A stretch of DNA of 64,000 bases, taken from contig CAYQOX010000002.1 in NCBI GenBank assembly GCA_964419335.1, positions 100,027-164,026 on the forward strand. The letters are read 5' to 3'. The translations under genes and the position numbers were made by a program. Positions 17,837 to 27,944 of this stretch are shown here, piece by piece. Each line of letters opens with the position of its first letter. Position 1 is the first letter of the stretch. The DNA is from CAYQOX01 sp964419335 (GTDB lineage Bacteria; Hinthialibacterota; Hinthialibacteria; Hinthialibacterales; Hinthialibacteraceae). The notes beneath the pieces were generated by a model that saw only the letters and a program-made list of their open reading frames with translations, was not told the DNA's origin and did not search any database.

Positions 17837-19804
17837 TTATTTTCCATAACACCGTACTTCATAAATCCGAGCCTGTTCGGAGCCATTCGTCGCCTTCACG
17901 TGGATGCGTACCGCTTTCGCTTCTACTGAATCAAAGTTATGGCGGCGCAAGCGCTGATGGTTGTCACGTATTTCCGCCACTGTGATTTCTTTCTCATCCG
18001 TTGTTTTGATGATGATGTCATAATCGCGAACCGTTTCCGGTTGTGGTTCGCGAATGCAGCGATTATTAGTAGAATCGGATTTACTCAAAGTTAATTCACG
18101 ATGAAAGCCGGTATCAAAAGTCAATTGTATATGATGAATCTCTTGCGCTCGCTCCCATGTTAGTTCAATCCAGGCACCCTCAGAAGACATAGGGCATAAC
18201 CAGCGGTGATTGACTTCGCCATACATATTACGTACATAGCCGTCAATCACGTTCTCCGGCTTAGATTCTTTATAAACACCCGTGGCCTTTACTTTGGCTT
18301 TTCGTGCTACATCCGCGGGATCCTCATTGCGTAAGTATTTGATGGTTTGATCATCACGCAAGAGGGTTTGTTGCAGCGCTTTTAAACGCTTTTTGTCTTG
18401 ATACAGCTGCCGCGGGGTTTGTCCTTTTTCAGCACAAAACGCCATAGCGGTTCCTACCGCTTGCCCCATCACTGCGCAGGTGGCCATCACCCGGGTGGAG
18501 GTAAAAGCCACATGACTGCAACTGGCATTGCGCCCCGCCATGAAGAGGTTGGATATATCTTTGCTATACAAAGCCCGCAGTGGAATGCTATACACTTCCG
18601 GCAATCGGTTGGATTCATAAGGCGGTTTATCATAATCATCAAATCCGCCGGGAGGGTGTTCATCCAGGGCCCAACCGCCAATCGCGACCGCATCGTCAAA
18701 CTCTTTGTTCAAGCCCATGAGATCTTGCTGGGTCAAGATTACATCGCCAAGAATACGCCGGCTTTCCCGCTTGCCGGGGATCATTCCAACCCAGTCCATT
18801 CCCCAATTTTCAGCGCTGGGAAACTTGCCGCTGTTTTTGATATAATCCCACACTCCGGTTACAATCGACAACAGTTCAAAACGAATGCGTTCGTTATCGC
18901 GGATGGTGTCGATTTGACCGCCCCATTCAATCCACCAATAGCCATACTCCCAACTCCCGATCCCCCGATGGTGTAGGTGTTTCTCTTCGATCTTGCGCGC
19001 CCAATGGGGCGGGGAATAGGGAATCGATTCACCATAATCGCGCGCGGTGAAAAGAATGCTGCTCCCCAGGGTATCGCGTTTGGCTTTATCCCACGCTAGG
19101 GGCTCGTTATACATATCCCGCGAATCATGCCCCCAATGATAAGTTGCCCCTGCTTCCAAGGCCAATCGTCCATCGCCGGTACAATCGGCGTAATGCTGGG
19201 CACGAATGCGGTAGAGATGTTCGCTCTTGTCGCAGCGCGCCATGACCCGGGTGATCTTACCGTCTTCCACTTCAGCGGCGTACAGAGAAGTATCCAAAAG
19301 CAACGTGATATTGGGTTCGCTGATGATTTTGTCATAAATCAGTAAATCCCATAATTCGAAACTGCGCTGTGGATTATTCACCGCGTCATCCAATCGCAGT
19401 TCTTCGATTAATCCGCCTTCTCTCCAGCCCGGGCGGCTATTATGCATATTGGCACCCACCATGTGCATCTTCACTTCACTGCTGGAATTTCCTCCCAAAC
19501 GCGAGCGATCTTGAACAAGCACCACCTTGGCACCATGCCGCGCAGCGGCTAAGGCGGCGCACATGCCCGCCGGCCCTCCGCCGGCAATCATGCTATCACA
19601 TTCTAAATCCACTAGCGTCATATTAAGTTCGCCTTCAAAGCGCTTCTTTTGGGCCTCGGGATCCGAGGGAGACAAGGTCTCGAACGAGGAACGAATATCT
19701 CCTACAGGTCTCTCCGTATCGTGGGCATTCGCTTCGTCGGCGAAAACGTAGAGTGAATAGGTAGGAAGCCACGCGGCGGTGGCTAAAAAGTTACGACGTT
19801 TCAT
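17837..19804 (-). CDS. Secreted FAD-dependent oxidoreductase with discoidin-like C-terminus
   Basis: The N-terminus MKRRNFLATAAW looks like a twin-arginine signal, so the protein is probably exported folded with its cofactor. The dinucleotide-binding motif AGGGPAG sits at about 74-80 and is followed by ARHGAKVVLVQDRSRLGGNSS, typical of the FAD_oxidored (PF12831) family. A second FAD contact is seen in ISNLFMAGRNASCSHVAF at about 440. The last about 130 residues (from about 520) have the pattern of an F5/8 type C (discoidin) carbohydrate-binding domain (ENVIDG...WIELTW...IHHIQLTFDT). Such enzymes are common in polysaccharide-degrading bacteria but few have known substrates. It stands alone, with a gap of about 150 bases to aroC. 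Confidence 0.85.
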   Translation of the reverse strand: MKRRNFLATAAWLPTYSLYVFADEANAHDTERPVGDIRSSFETLSPSDPEAQKKRFEGELNMTLVDLECDSMIAGGGPAGMCAALAAARHGAKVVLVQDRSRLGGNSSSEVKMHMVGANMHNSRPGWREGGLIEELRLDDAVNNPQRSFELWDLLIYDKIISEPNITLLLDTSLYAAEVEDGKITRVMARCDKSEHLYRIRAQHYADCTGDGRLALEAGATYHWGHDSRDMYNEPLAWDKAKRDTLGSSILFTARDYGESIPYSPPHWARKIEEKHLHHRGIGSWEYGYWWIEWGGQIDTIRDNERIRFELLSIVTGVWDYIKNSGKFPSAENWGMDWVGMIPGKRESRRILGDVILTQQDLMGLNKEFDDAVAIGGWALDEHPPGGFDDYDKPPYESNRLPEVYSIPLRALYSKDISNLFMAGRNASCSHVAFTSTRVMATCAVMGQAVGTAMAFCAEKGQTPRQLYQDKKRLKALQQTLLRDDQTIKYLRNEDPADVARKAKVKATGVYKESKPENVIDGYVRNMYGEVNHRWLCPMSSEGAWIELTWERAQEIHHIQLTFDTGFHRELTLSKSDSTNNRCIREPQPETVRDYDIIIKTTDEKEITVAEIRDNHQRLRRHNFDSVEAKAVRIHVKATNGSEQARIYEVRCYGK

Positions 19805-19953
19805 AACATCAGCCCCTTCATTGAATAAATCTATCTAAGAGTTAATCCGCATTGTATCATAAGCTGATCAAAAACATATAGTTTATTGGCGCAAAGAAAT
19901 GTTTCTTATCCCTTCTTACCAACTGGCCATCATGATTTACGATTAAAGTACGT

Positions 19954-21033
19954 TTATTTCACATTCAATTGTTGCATCATGGTATGATCGATTAGCACCA
20001 GGGCTGCCATCGCTTCTACGATGGGCACAGCCCGAGGGAGTACGCAGGGGTCGTGTCTCCCGCGTGGGTTGAGCCTGGTTTCTTTGCCTTCGGGGGTAAC
20101 GGTAGGTTGGGGTCGCAGGATCGTGGCGGTGGGTTTGAAAGCAACGCGAAAGAGGATCTCTTCTCCGTTGCTGATGCCGCCTTGGACACCGCCTGAGCGA
20201 TTGGTTTTTGTTCGTATTTTCTCCCCATCGTAATAAAAGAAATCGTTATGTTCCGAGCCTTTCATCTCCACGGCTGAAAATCCCGAACCAATTTCGAAGC
20301 CTTTGGTCGCAGGCAGCGACAACATCGCTTTGGCTAAATCCGCTTCCAGGCGGTCGAAGACCGGTTCCCCTAGTCCGGGAGGAACACGGCGTATCACGCA
20401 TTCGATGATCCCACCCAGGGAATCCCCTTCTTTGCGAGTTTGGTCAATCAGTTCGAACATTTTCTCAGCGGTTTCTGCGTCGGGGCAGCGTACGGGATTG
20501 GCTTCGACTTGTTCGGTCGTCACCGTGGCGGGATCAATTTTCGCATGCAGGTTATATATTTGTTTTATATAGGCGATGATTTCGATCTGCGATTTTTGGA
20601 ACAAAATTTTCCGGGCGATGGTCCCCGCTGCGACACGTCCTATGGTTTCCCGCGCGCTGGTGCGTCCCCCCCCGCGAAAATCGCGCAGGCCAAACTTGGC
20701 GTCGTAGGTGTAATCCGCATGTGAGGGGCGATAAGCCTCCTGCATTTCTTTGTAATCCTTCGGCCGGGCGTCTTTATTCCATACCATCATAGATATGGGA
20801 GTGCCCAAGGTTTTTCCCTCAAACACGCCAGAAAGAATTTGCACCTGATCGCTCTCACCGCGCTGGGTTGTGATTCGGCTTTGCCCAGGACGGCGCCGGT
20901 CGAGTTCATGCTGAATTTCTGCTTCGCTGATCTCAACGCGCGGTGGACAGCCATCGATAACGACCCCCACGGCGCCGCCGTGCGATTCGCCCCAAGTAGT
21001 GATGCGAAAGACTCGCCCCAACATATTACCCAT
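19954..21033 (-). CDS. aroC: Chorismate synthase
   Basis: A 359-residue protein with the standard chorismate synthase signatures: GRVFRITTWGESHGG at the N-terminus, GLRDFRGGGRTSARET in the middle and RHDPCVLPRAVPIVEAM at the end. It converts EPSP to chorismate using reduced FMN, the last step of the shikimate pathway. Length is normal. No other shikimate genes lie nearby; the upstream neighbour, an SGNH protein, ends 15 bases before its start, so the two may share a transcript. Confidence 0.97.
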   Translation of the reverse strand: MGNMLGRVFRITTWGESHGGAVGVVIDGCPPRVEISEAEIQHELDRRRPGQSRITTQRGESDQVQILSGVFEGKTLGTPISMMVWNKDARPKDYKEMQEAYRPSHADYTYDAKFGLRDFRGGGRTSARETIGRVAAGTIARKILFQKSQIEIIAYIKQIYNLHAKIDPATVTTEQVEANPVRCPDAETAEKMFELIDQTRKEGDSLGGIIECVIRRVPPGLGEPVFDRLEADLAKAMLSLPATKGFEIGSGFSAVEMKGSEHNDFFYYDGEKIRTKTNRSGGVQGGISNGEEILFRVAFKPTATILRPQPTVTPEGKETRLNPRGRHDPCVLPRAVPIVEAMAALVLIDHTMMQQLNVK

Positions 21034-21048
21034 GAAGGTTCCTCCGGT

Positions 21049-22518
21049 TTACGTTTCCACTTTTTGTATTAGATACGACAAACGTCGAGCGATCATTTCG
21101 TGTCCTATAGCATTGGTATATTCATAATGTCCCGTTTGAACCAACTCATCAAACGGTGGTTTATTAAAAAAATAAATCAAAGAAGACCACTCGAACGGTC
21201 CCTCGATAGGAGTTGGATCGACGCGATAGAAGAAATGCCGGTTTTTGCTGTGATGCCAGTGATCTTCTTGGGAGTGTGCCCATTGTCCTTCAAGGCCGCT
21301 GTTGGTAAAGGCGAATTGAATGGGGCGTTTTTCCTCGATGGTCAGACCCAGCGACCATATCCGGTCACCGGCTTGTTCATCCCCATCGCGCCCGTTATCG
21401 TTAAGCGCGACTTTGTTAGGTACGCCATCGCCCAACCCGGGATGATTCCCTACAATATAGATTGTATCCTCGACCTGGATATAGGGGGGAGCATAGACGC
21501 GAAATCGGTAATAGTTTCCTTCATCTCCTCCGTTTTTAGTATCAAAACCATATGGCTGCAATTGTAAATTGAAGCCCAGTTCGCGTTCTTCTTCTCCGCC
21601 AAGTTGATCAAAGATGGCACGCGTATCCAGCAGGGGAAGTTGAAACGTCTCTGCCAATTGTCGTATTTCAGTATAGTAATCGAATTGAAGCAGATTCGCG
21701 TTGACCAAAATTACCCGGCCGCCGGTTTTTTGATGATGCTCGATCAAGGCGACATGATGTTTATAATAATCATCTGGGGGTACGCGCCTTACCCATTGAT
21801 CCTTTTGAATCCGTTCATTGATTAAAGCCTGGTAGGCCTCTTGAGCGAGTTTCCTTTTCTTTTGCAAAAACCAATGGCCAAGGCTGCTGTAGCGCTCTAA
21901 CCATGGCTGCCAAGTGGGCGGTTCTGTGGTCAATCCGCACTGTTCTAAAATCGAGTATAACTCATGGTCGGCAATACGGGTTTCATCCGCATCATACAAA
22001 CCGTACGCCAAAACCAATATATCCGGCTGGAACCTGCCCGTAAGTTTTCCATATTGTTTTACCCCCTGAAAAGAGGTATAACCAGGAGCCGCGAAATTTA
22101 AAACTTCATAATTGGCTTGCTCGTTTTGATTGAGTATTTCATGTAAAAGATAAGGGTAAATCTCTTCTTGATCCAACCTCATGCCGAAAGAGACCGAATC
22201 ACCCATAATGGCAATACGGGTTACGTTCTCGGGTTTTTGGGACGCCACTTCAGGAGAGCGCATGCCATAAGCATTGGTTTTCACTTTCCCATCTCTCGAT
22301 TCCCACTCTTGATGCAAAGCGCCGTAGTGATTCTTCTGATAGTAAATTCGATATGCCTCGGGGAGATATTCCAAACCGGTTTCTGCTTCTCCTTGAAGCA
22401 GCCGCAATCCCACATCCGCACTCACCAAGGCTATGAGAATCAAAACCAAGAGGATACCGATGGGAAACGAGTTTCGTTTGGGTTTTTCTACATAGTGTAA
22501 AGAACGGTAGGGTCTCAT
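21049..22518 (-). CDS. Membrane-anchored SGNH/GDSL hydrolase-like protein
   Basis: I chose the ATG at 22518 because it lies 10 bases after the upstream stop and has AAGGA about 14 bases before it; upstream starts would overlap the preceding gene. The 489-residue protein has one N-terminal transmembrane helix (about 19-38) and then an SGNH domain with block I IMGDSVSFGM and block II-like NFAAPGYTS. Block V (DxxH) is probably near GHEMIARRL at the end. A beta-rich insertion of about 110 residues (IYIVGNHPGLGDG...) resembles a starch-binding-like or CBM20-like domain. It might remove or add acyl groups on surface glycans; the substrate is unknown. Confidence 0.72.
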   Translation of the reverse strand: MRPYRSLHYVEKPKRNSFPIGILLVLILIALVSADVGLRLLQGEAETGLEYLPEAYRIYYQKNHYGALHQEWESRDGKVKTNAYGMRSPEVASQKPENVTRIAIMGDSVSFGMRLDQEEIYPYLLHEILNQNEQANYEVLNFAAPGYTSFQGVKQYGKLTGRFQPDILVLAYGLYDADETRIADHELYSILEQCGLTTEPPTWQPWLERYSSLGHWFLQKKRKLAQEAYQALINERIQKDQWVRRVPPDDYYKHHVALIEHHQKTGGRVILVNANLLQFDYYTEIRQLAETFQLPLLDTRAIFDQLGGEEERELGFNLQLQPYGFDTKNGGDEGNYYRFRVYAPPYIQVEDTIYIVGNHPGLGDGVPNKVALNDNGRDGDEQAGDRIWSLGLTIEEKRPIQFAFTNSGLEGQWAHSQEDHWHHSKNRHFFYRVDPTPIEGPFEWSSLIYFFNKPPFDELVQTGHYEYTNAIGHEMIARRLSYLIQKVET

Positions 22519-22528
22519 TCGTTGGTCG

Positions 22529-23917
22529 TTATTCCTTGCGTGTATAACCCAATTCATGCCGCAGTGCATCTTCTAACTCGGGATTGAAAAATTCAAATCC
22601 CGTTTGTTTCAAGCGTTCCGGATTCACGCGTGCGCTGGCGAGAAGCAGGGCTTCACCCATTTCGCCAAACATGGTTTTTACCGCGATCTCTGGCATGGGA
22701 ATCCAAGCAGGACGATTCAATACCCGAGCCAAGGTTTTGGTAAATTCCTGGTTTGTCACAGGATTGGGCGCGGTCCCGTTGATGGGACCGTCTAATGTCC
22801 CGGTAATAAGCAGATGATGAAAGGCGTAGAGTAGATCATCGATCGCAATCCAACTCATATATTGTTTGCCGCTGCCGAGCCGTCCACCGCCTCCCATACG
22901 GAAGGGAAGCAACATACGTGACAAGGCCCCCCCTTGGGGAGTTAATACGATGCCGATACGGAGATTTGCCACTCGAATCCCGTTATCCTTCGCGGCTTGA
23001 GTCGCCCGTTCCCATTCCCGGCCAACGTTGGGTAAGAAACCCGTACCGGGAGAACTATCCTCTGTCAACACCTCTTCATTGCGATCGCCGTAATAGCCGA
23101 TCGCGGAAGCCGAAATAAAAGTCTTGGGTGGTTGCTTTAGTGAGGACAAGGCTTCGCTCAAAAGCCGGGTGCCTTCTACCCGACTGTCACGAATCCGTTG
23201 TTTCTTCTCTTCGGTCCAGCGGTCAGCGATGTTTTCTCCCGCCAGATGGATCACCGCATCCAATCCTTCCAACGCGTCGCTCTGGACTTTGTGTTCGGCG
23301 GGATTCCAATAAATACTCGCGGGGCCTTTCTCATCAGGATTACGAACCAGCCGGTAAACTTGATGGCCGCCGGTTGTTAAAAACGCGGTTAGATTAGAAC
23401 CGAGTAGTCCTCGCGAACCGCTGATGGCTATTTTTAAGGATTTTTTCCCGGGATTTTTCCGATGCACTTTTAGATCGTTTTGCAATATCCGATGGCGATA
23501 GGCCATCATACGTTCCATCCGATTTTCAATGAAATATTTCCCTAAGCGCTCACCCAGCTCGCCCATAGGCAGTTCATACTCAATATGATCGATCATGGTG
23601 AAGCGGTTTTCATCGATAGGTTCAAAGCGATGGGTATGTTCCCAGTGGGCGAAGGGACCCTCGACCTGTCGATCTTTGAACTGGCGGTTTTCTTCAAAAT
23701 CAAAATGCTCCGCTACCCAATGGGTCTTGATCGGGCCGGTTTTGATTTGCAAAACCGCTCGATCCCCATCGCGTATAGTCCCTTCGCGCTTAACGAGTTG
23801 CACATTTTCCCACGGGGGATTTAACCGTTGAAAGGCTCCCTCCCGGGTATGCCATTGAAAGGCCTCTTCTACCGGGGCCTCGATCGTCGATTGGTATTCA
23901 AAGGTTTTTTTATTCAC
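22529..23917 (-). CDS. START-like (SRPBCC) / TIGR01777 epimerase fusion
   Basis: Residues about 1-150 form an SRPBCC ligand-binding domain (YQSTIEAPVEEAFQWHTREGAF). Residues about 165-460 are an SDR-type NAD-binding epimerase of the TIGR01777/YfcH group: ISGSRGLLGSNL for the nucleotide, AVIHLAGENIADRWT, SASAIGYYGDR and the DUF1731-like end (RVNPERLKQTGFEF). This fusion is known in several phyla. YfcH-type proteins have been linked to cell division and osmotic stress, but their substrates are not known. It overlaps none of its neighbours and may be co-transcribed with the SGNH gene. Confidence 0.88.
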   Translation of the reverse strand: MNKKTFEYQSTIEAPVEEAFQWHTREGAFQRLNPPWENVQLVKREGTIRDGDRAVLQIKTGPIKTHWVAEHFDFEENRQFKDRQVEGPFAHWEHTHRFEPIDENRFTMIDHIEYELPMGELGERLGKYFIENRMERMMAYRHRILQNDLKVHRKNPGKKSLKIAISGSRGLLGSNLTAFLTTGGHQVYRLVRNPDEKGPASIYWNPAEHKVQSDALEGLDAVIHLAGENIADRWTEEKKQRIRDSRVEGTRLLSEALSSLKQPPKTFISASAIGYYGDRNEEVLTEDSSPGTGFLPNVGREWERATQAAKDNGIRVANLRIGIVLTPQGGALSRMLLPFRMGGGGRLGSGKQYMSWIAIDDLLYAFHHLLITGTLDGPINGTAPNPVTNQEFTKTLARVLNRPAWIPMPEIAVKTMFGEMGEALLLASARVNPERLKQTGFEFFNPELEDALRHELGYTRKE

Positions 23918-24013
23918 AGTCTCCCCCTCTTTTCGGAATACGTATTATTTACGGTGCCTTTATAGCGCGTTCTGTCATCCCAAGCAAGCACGGCGTTAGA
24001 TGGTTTTATTCTC

Positions 24014-25312
24014 TTATTTCCCTTCGCTGGGTTGATCCACAGACCCTTGTTTTTTACGGCGGCGGGCGGCGAATTCCGGCGCTTCTTTGATACATTGCCC
24101 TAAGATTTTAAAACCGCGAATGAGAAGATTCACAGTCCCTAGCACCAGTTTAGAGGGCGGATTGCCTATTTCCAGAAAGCCCCGTTCATCCGCTTTCACT
24201 TTGCCCCAGTTATGAAAGAGGCATCCCCATGAACTTTTAAGAGCCTCATGCACCTTTTGATTGCCCTTAAAGGGATACCAGAACATATCGTGATAAACCA
24301 CACTGGCAATATAGGCCCAGGGAGCCAGCCAGGTCTTCAACGACCACTCGATCGCATTCTTCAACTTCCCCCAATAGATTTGATGCTGCATGCGCGCCGC
24401 GAACGTGATGTGTTTATAGGGGCCTTCAAAGTTCCAGTTCTCCGCTGCTGCTTCGGTATCGCCCACAATCTCGATCTCGTTGGGATCCCCGCAGCCTAGA
24501 CCTTTCTCATGGGCGAGGCGGATATATTTCATCTCGCTCATGGGATCGAAGCCCATCATCTTCGCCGCAATCGCATCGATGGCCACCTGATCCTCCGAAG
24601 CGAGAATCACGTTCTTGACATGGGGGGTCATGCAGCGCGGACCGGGACCATCGCCGACAAAAGTTCCATCCATCACCGCAAACAGCCCTCGATGGATTTT
24701 CTTTTGAATCATGAGTAAATCCACCAGGGTTTCATGAATCACCGGATGGGTCCAATGGCGGTGCTCATTGAGCAAGCCTCCAAAAGCGTTTTTCATCGCA
24801 CCGGTCGTGGTCGTGAATACGTGGGTTTTTACCGTGGGCAATTGAATAATGTTTTCGCCAATAAAACGCTTGGGAATAGAAAAGCCTTTTGGGTAAACAT
24901 CGTTAAGGCAAATAAATTCGTTCGCCAAATCGCCCACTGCATCATGTATATTGACCCACTCCTCATCTTCATAGAGATGAATATTGCGCAATCCATGGGT
25001 CTGCACGACATCGATTTGCTTATTTTCCCGTTCACCCAAATGTGAATCGATAACCACCGTCCGATTGTGGCATCCATGGATCAGTTCCGTATGATAGCCA
25101 TCCTTTTTCATGGCGCGGATGACCCCTTCCAACTGCCAAGGGGTGGTCGAGCAGGCGGGATAAAAATGGTGCCAGCTGATATTGATTTTCAACGCAGTAT
25201 CGGCCTCCTTGGCGATCACATCTTGATAACCCGCTAGGTTCATTAGTTGATGGTAATCCTCGAACACGGTACGAGGTTCGGTTTTGAGAACAGCCACTTT
25301 GGAACGTGCCAC
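24014..25312 (-). CDS. DUF362 domain protein
   Basis: This 432-residue protein has the DUF362 pattern: LKINISWHHFYPACSTTPWQLEGVIRAMKKDGY near residues 42-75, IIQLPTVKTHVFTTTTGAMKNAFGG in the centre, and VILASEDQVAIDAIAAKMMGFDP. No 4Fe-4S cysteine clusters follow the domain, unlike many DUF362 ferredoxin-type proteins, and there is no signal peptide. The C-terminal 130 residues are basic and contain hydrophobic patches (WAYIASVVYHDMFWYPF). The function of the family is not established. It stands alone. Confidence 0.8.
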   Translation of the reverse strand: MARSKVAVLKTEPRTVFEDYHQLMNLAGYQDVIAKEADTALKINISWHHFYPACSTTPWQLEGVIRAMKKDGYHTELIHGCHNRTVVIDSHLGERENKQIDVVQTHGLRNIHLYEDEEWVNIHDAVGDLANEFICLNDVYPKGFSIPKRFIGENIIQLPTVKTHVFTTTTGAMKNAFGGLLNEHRHWTHPVIHETLVDLLMIQKKIHRGLFAVMDGTFVGDGPGPRCMTPHVKNVILASEDQVAIDAIAAKMMGFDPMSEMKYIRLAHEKGLGCGDPNEIEIVGDTEAAAENWNFEGPYKHITFAARMQHQIYWGKLKNAIEWSLKTWLAPWAYIASVVYHDMFWYPFKGNQKVHEALKSSWGCLFHNWGKVKADERGFLEIGNPPSKLVLGTVNLLIRGFKILGQCIKEAPEFAARRRKKQGSVDQPSEGK

Positions 25313-25429
25313 TTGTCTAACTCCTTTAGATTTATCTATGTCTTCTCATTTTATCCTTGGGTCATCAGAGAAACAACAGAGAGGGGAGAATCGCGCTGTA
25401 AAGTCTTCAAGGTGGGTAAGGATGGAACC

Positions 25430-26488
25430 TTAGCGAATCATTCGCTTGGCGCAAATGAATTTGTCTCTTAATTCGGACTCTTCATCCAGCCGGGTTTGGC
25501 ATACTCCGTGCTCAGTGGAAGCATGAATTATTTCTTCATGCCCCATGGCCATGGCAACATGGGTGATATTCCCGTAAGGGCCGGAAAAGAAGAGCAGATC
25601 ACCCGCGGCGATGTTTTGCCTCGCTGCCGGAACCGCCGAGATCCTGCCTGTAAGATACTGGTGTTCAGCATCGCGTGGAAGGTGAAAGCCAATGCAGCGA
25701 TAGATATATTGCGTGAAGCCGGAACAATCCATCCCCCGATGGGTGGTGCCTCCCCACACATAAGGAATGCCAATGAGGGTACGAGCGACTTCGCACATGG
25801 CGTGGCGCTGCTGGCTTTGTTGTAAATTGGTTTGAATTAACATCCCCTTAGGAGCAACGAATTGTGAACCTGAAGGCAGATGAACCTTCTCATTTTCATC
25901 CATTGGCAATTGGCAGCCACCGGGTAGGGTGAGCCCATCACAGGTGAGAGAAGTGATAAAATACGCCTGAGTCGCCCCATTCCATGCGAGCCATTCTTCC
26001 TTGCTCATAGTACGGTAATCCACATGATTCACCCAGCCAACATACCCATCCGATGCATGGACTAAGGTCATGGATTCACATTCACGCAAAAGGAATAAGG
26101 TCTCGCCAAGAAGTGCGGTGTTTAAACATTCCTCTTTGTAAGGGGTAGCATAGAGCGGGCATACGGTAGAGGTCACTAAGCCAAAAGGTGCCTCGCGTAA
26201 TGAGGGCTCTGGAAGCACAACCACCCGCGAGGTATCGCAAGCACGATTGAGATGCTCAAACACGTGCTTCAGTGCATTTAAAGCCCAGGGATTAGAAACA
26301 TACCCTTCTACCGTAAAAGGATCGTGATTGATGATTCGAAGATCCCACACCTGCATGCGCGCATCCGGCAGGGTGAAATGGCCAACATAGTCACACAAGG
26401 TTTGATAGTCCTCGTCACTCTGAGGGTCGCATATAGGAAGGTCTTTCAGCAACTGCTGGGAGGTACGCCTGGGATATAATCGGCTCAA
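25430..26488 (-). CDS. NlpC/P60 peptidase with SH3-like domains (YkfC-like)
   Basis: The C-terminal domain (about 225-350) is an NlpC/P60 cysteine peptidase: catalytic Cys in RGMDCSGFTQYIY, His in ITHVAMAMG and a third residue in EEIIHAS. Ahead lie two SH3b-like modules (about 75-220). There is no signal peptide, so it is probably cytoplasmic, as are the YkfC-type gamma-D-glutamyl-L-diamino-acid endopeptidases that recycle murein peptides. It is followed by 22 bases and then queA on the upstream side. Size (352 aa) fits the family. Confidence 0.85.
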   Translation of the reverse strand: MSRLYPRRTSQQLLKDLPICDPQSDEDYQTLCDYVGHFTLPDARMQVWDLRIINHDPFTVEGYVSNPWALNALKHVFEHLNRACDTSRVVVLPEPSLREAPFGLVTSTVCPLYATPYKEECLNTALLGETLFLLRECESMTLVHASDGYVGWVNHVDYRTMSKEEWLAWNGATQAYFITSLTCDGLTLPGGCQLPMDENEKVHLPSGSQFVAPKGMLIQTNLQQSQQRHAMCEVARTLIGIPYVWGGTTHRGMDCSGFTQYIYRCIGFHLPRDAEHQYLTGRISAVPAARQNIAAGDLLFFSGPYGNITHVAMAMGHEEIIHASTEHGVCQTRLDEESELRDKFICAKRMIR

Positions 26489-26510
26489 GAATGCCCTCCT
26501 TTTAGAGAAT

Positions 26511-27557
26511 TCATAAAATCAGCATTGCATCTCCATACGAATAAAATCGGAAACGCTTTTCTATAGCATACTCGTAAGCCTGGTGACGAAACTCGTTTCC
26601 CATAAAGGCTGAAACGAGCAAAAGTAATGTAGTTCGCGGTAAATGGAAATTGGTGATCAGGGTATTTACCATCTTGAACAGATAGCCGGGATAAATGAAC
26701 AGCTGCGTATCCCCCAGGCCGGCTTGCAGCCGCCCTGGTTCAATCACCGCGCTTTCCAAAACCCGCACCGCCGTGGTTCCTACTGCAACGACCCGCTTGC
26801 CTTCGCGCCAGGCCGTTTCTACCCGACGCGCTGTTTGCTCAGGAAGATGAAAGGATTCACGGTGCATGCGGTGTTCCTCGATGCGTTCAGAACGCATTGG
26901 AAGGAAGGTATCCAGCCCCACCTGCAGGGTGAGATAAACGACATCAATTCCCTTGTGCTTCAATCGCTGTAAAAGCGCATCGGTGAAATGCAACCCAGCC
27001 GTAGGCGCGGCCGCCGAATTGTATTGCTGATGCGGATGTGCGAAGATGGTTTGATAACGCTGCCGGTCGAGTTCGCTATATTCGCCATTTTTGCGGTTGA
27101 TGTAAGGTGGCAAGGGAATTTGCCCATATTCAGCGAGCACTTCTTCCCATTCCCCCTCCCAATCAAAACGTACGCAAAATTTCCCCTCGGGTAGGACTTC
27201 GATCACCTCGCACCGCAGACGTTCTGAAAACACCACCTGGGTTCCTACCTTTAAGCGGCTAGCCCGGTATGCAATCACTTCCCATTCTTGTTGATTCAAA
27301 CGATGGAGAAGCAGCATTTCAATCGCTGCACCTCCAGGCTTCTTTTTGCCAAACAAACGGGCGGGAAACACAAACGTATCGTTCAGCACCAGCACATCGC
27401 CTGGGGCTAAATATGCATGAAGAGACTGGAAAATTGTATCCTCAAGCCTGCCTGTCTCGCGGTTCGCGACCAGCAGCCGTGATTCATCGCGGCGCTTGGT
27501 GGGGACCTGAGCGATGAGTTCTTCCGGCAGCGAATAATCGAAGTGGGAAAGATCCAT
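26511..27557 (-). CDS. queA: S-adenosylmethionine:tRNA ribosyltransferase-isomerase
   Basis: A 348-residue protein with QueA signatures: DFDYSLP-like opening (HFDYSLPEELIAQ), RLLVANRETGRLE, VLVLNDTFVFPARLFG, YNSAAAPTAGLHFT and the end FYSYGDAMLI. It transfers the ribosyl part of SAM to preQ1 in tRNA to give epoxyqueuosine. The start at 27557 follows GGTGGATGG and lies just after the stop of the DUF2905 gene; an ATG at 27569 would overlap that gene and sits too near the site. The partner gene tgt lies 1.4 kb away. Confidence 0.97.
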   Translation of the reverse strand: MDLSHFDYSLPEELIAQVPTKRRDESRLLVANRETGRLEDTIFQSLHAYLAPGDVLVLNDTFVFPARLFGKKKPGGAAIEMLLLHRLNQQEWEVIAYRASRLKVGTQVVFSERLRCEVIEVLPEGKFCVRFDWEGEWEEVLAEYGQIPLPPYINRKNGEYSELDRQRYQTIFAHPHQQYNSAAAPTAGLHFTDALLQRLKHKGIDVVYLTLQVGLDTFLPMRSERIEEHRMHRESFHLPEQTARRVETAWREGKRVVAVGTTAVRVLESAVIEPGRLQAGLGDTQLFIYPGYLFKMVNTLITNFHLPRTTLLLLVSAFMGNEFRHQAYEYAIEKRFRFYSYGDAMLIL

Positions 27558-27559
27558 AA

Positions 27560-27787
27560 TTATTTCCATCCACCGAAGAGATTAAGAAGGATTGTGAGTA
27601 GAATGGAAAGAATGATGCATGTAACCACGGGGAAATAAAAGCGAAAATTCCCGCTCTTGTAATCAATATCGCCGGGTAATTTTCCCAAAAAAGGAATGTT
27701 GGGCGCTAACCAAAAAATACCGCCCAAGACAATAAAAATGATTCCGATGAGAATCATCAATTTGCCGATTCCTGCTCCCATCGTCAT
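27560..27787 (-). CDS. DUF2905-family small membrane protein
   Basis: A 75-residue protein with two transmembrane helices (about 8-30 and 50-70) separated by LPGDIDYKSGNFRFYFP, the core motif of the DUF2905 family. Members of this family are often encoded next to queA and ruvB, as here. The start may be at 27787 or at the ATG at 27781. Function is not known. The stop is 2 bases from the queA start, so translation is probably coupled. Confidence 0.85.
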   Translation of the reverse strand: MTMGAGIGKLMILIGIIFIVLGGIFWLAPNIPFLGKLPGDIDYKSGNFRFYFPVVTCIILSILLTILLNLFGGWK

Positions 27788-27944
27788 TCACTCCACATGC
27801 TTGATTTGCTTCGATTCTTACTTGGAAGTACACTTTTGTGGATTTCTCTTTCAGTATACCTTCGGATCGAAAAAATCCTATGGATTCGGACATAAGAAAA
27901 AGAATGAATAAACATAGATAATGCAGTATGCAGTAGGTGGGATA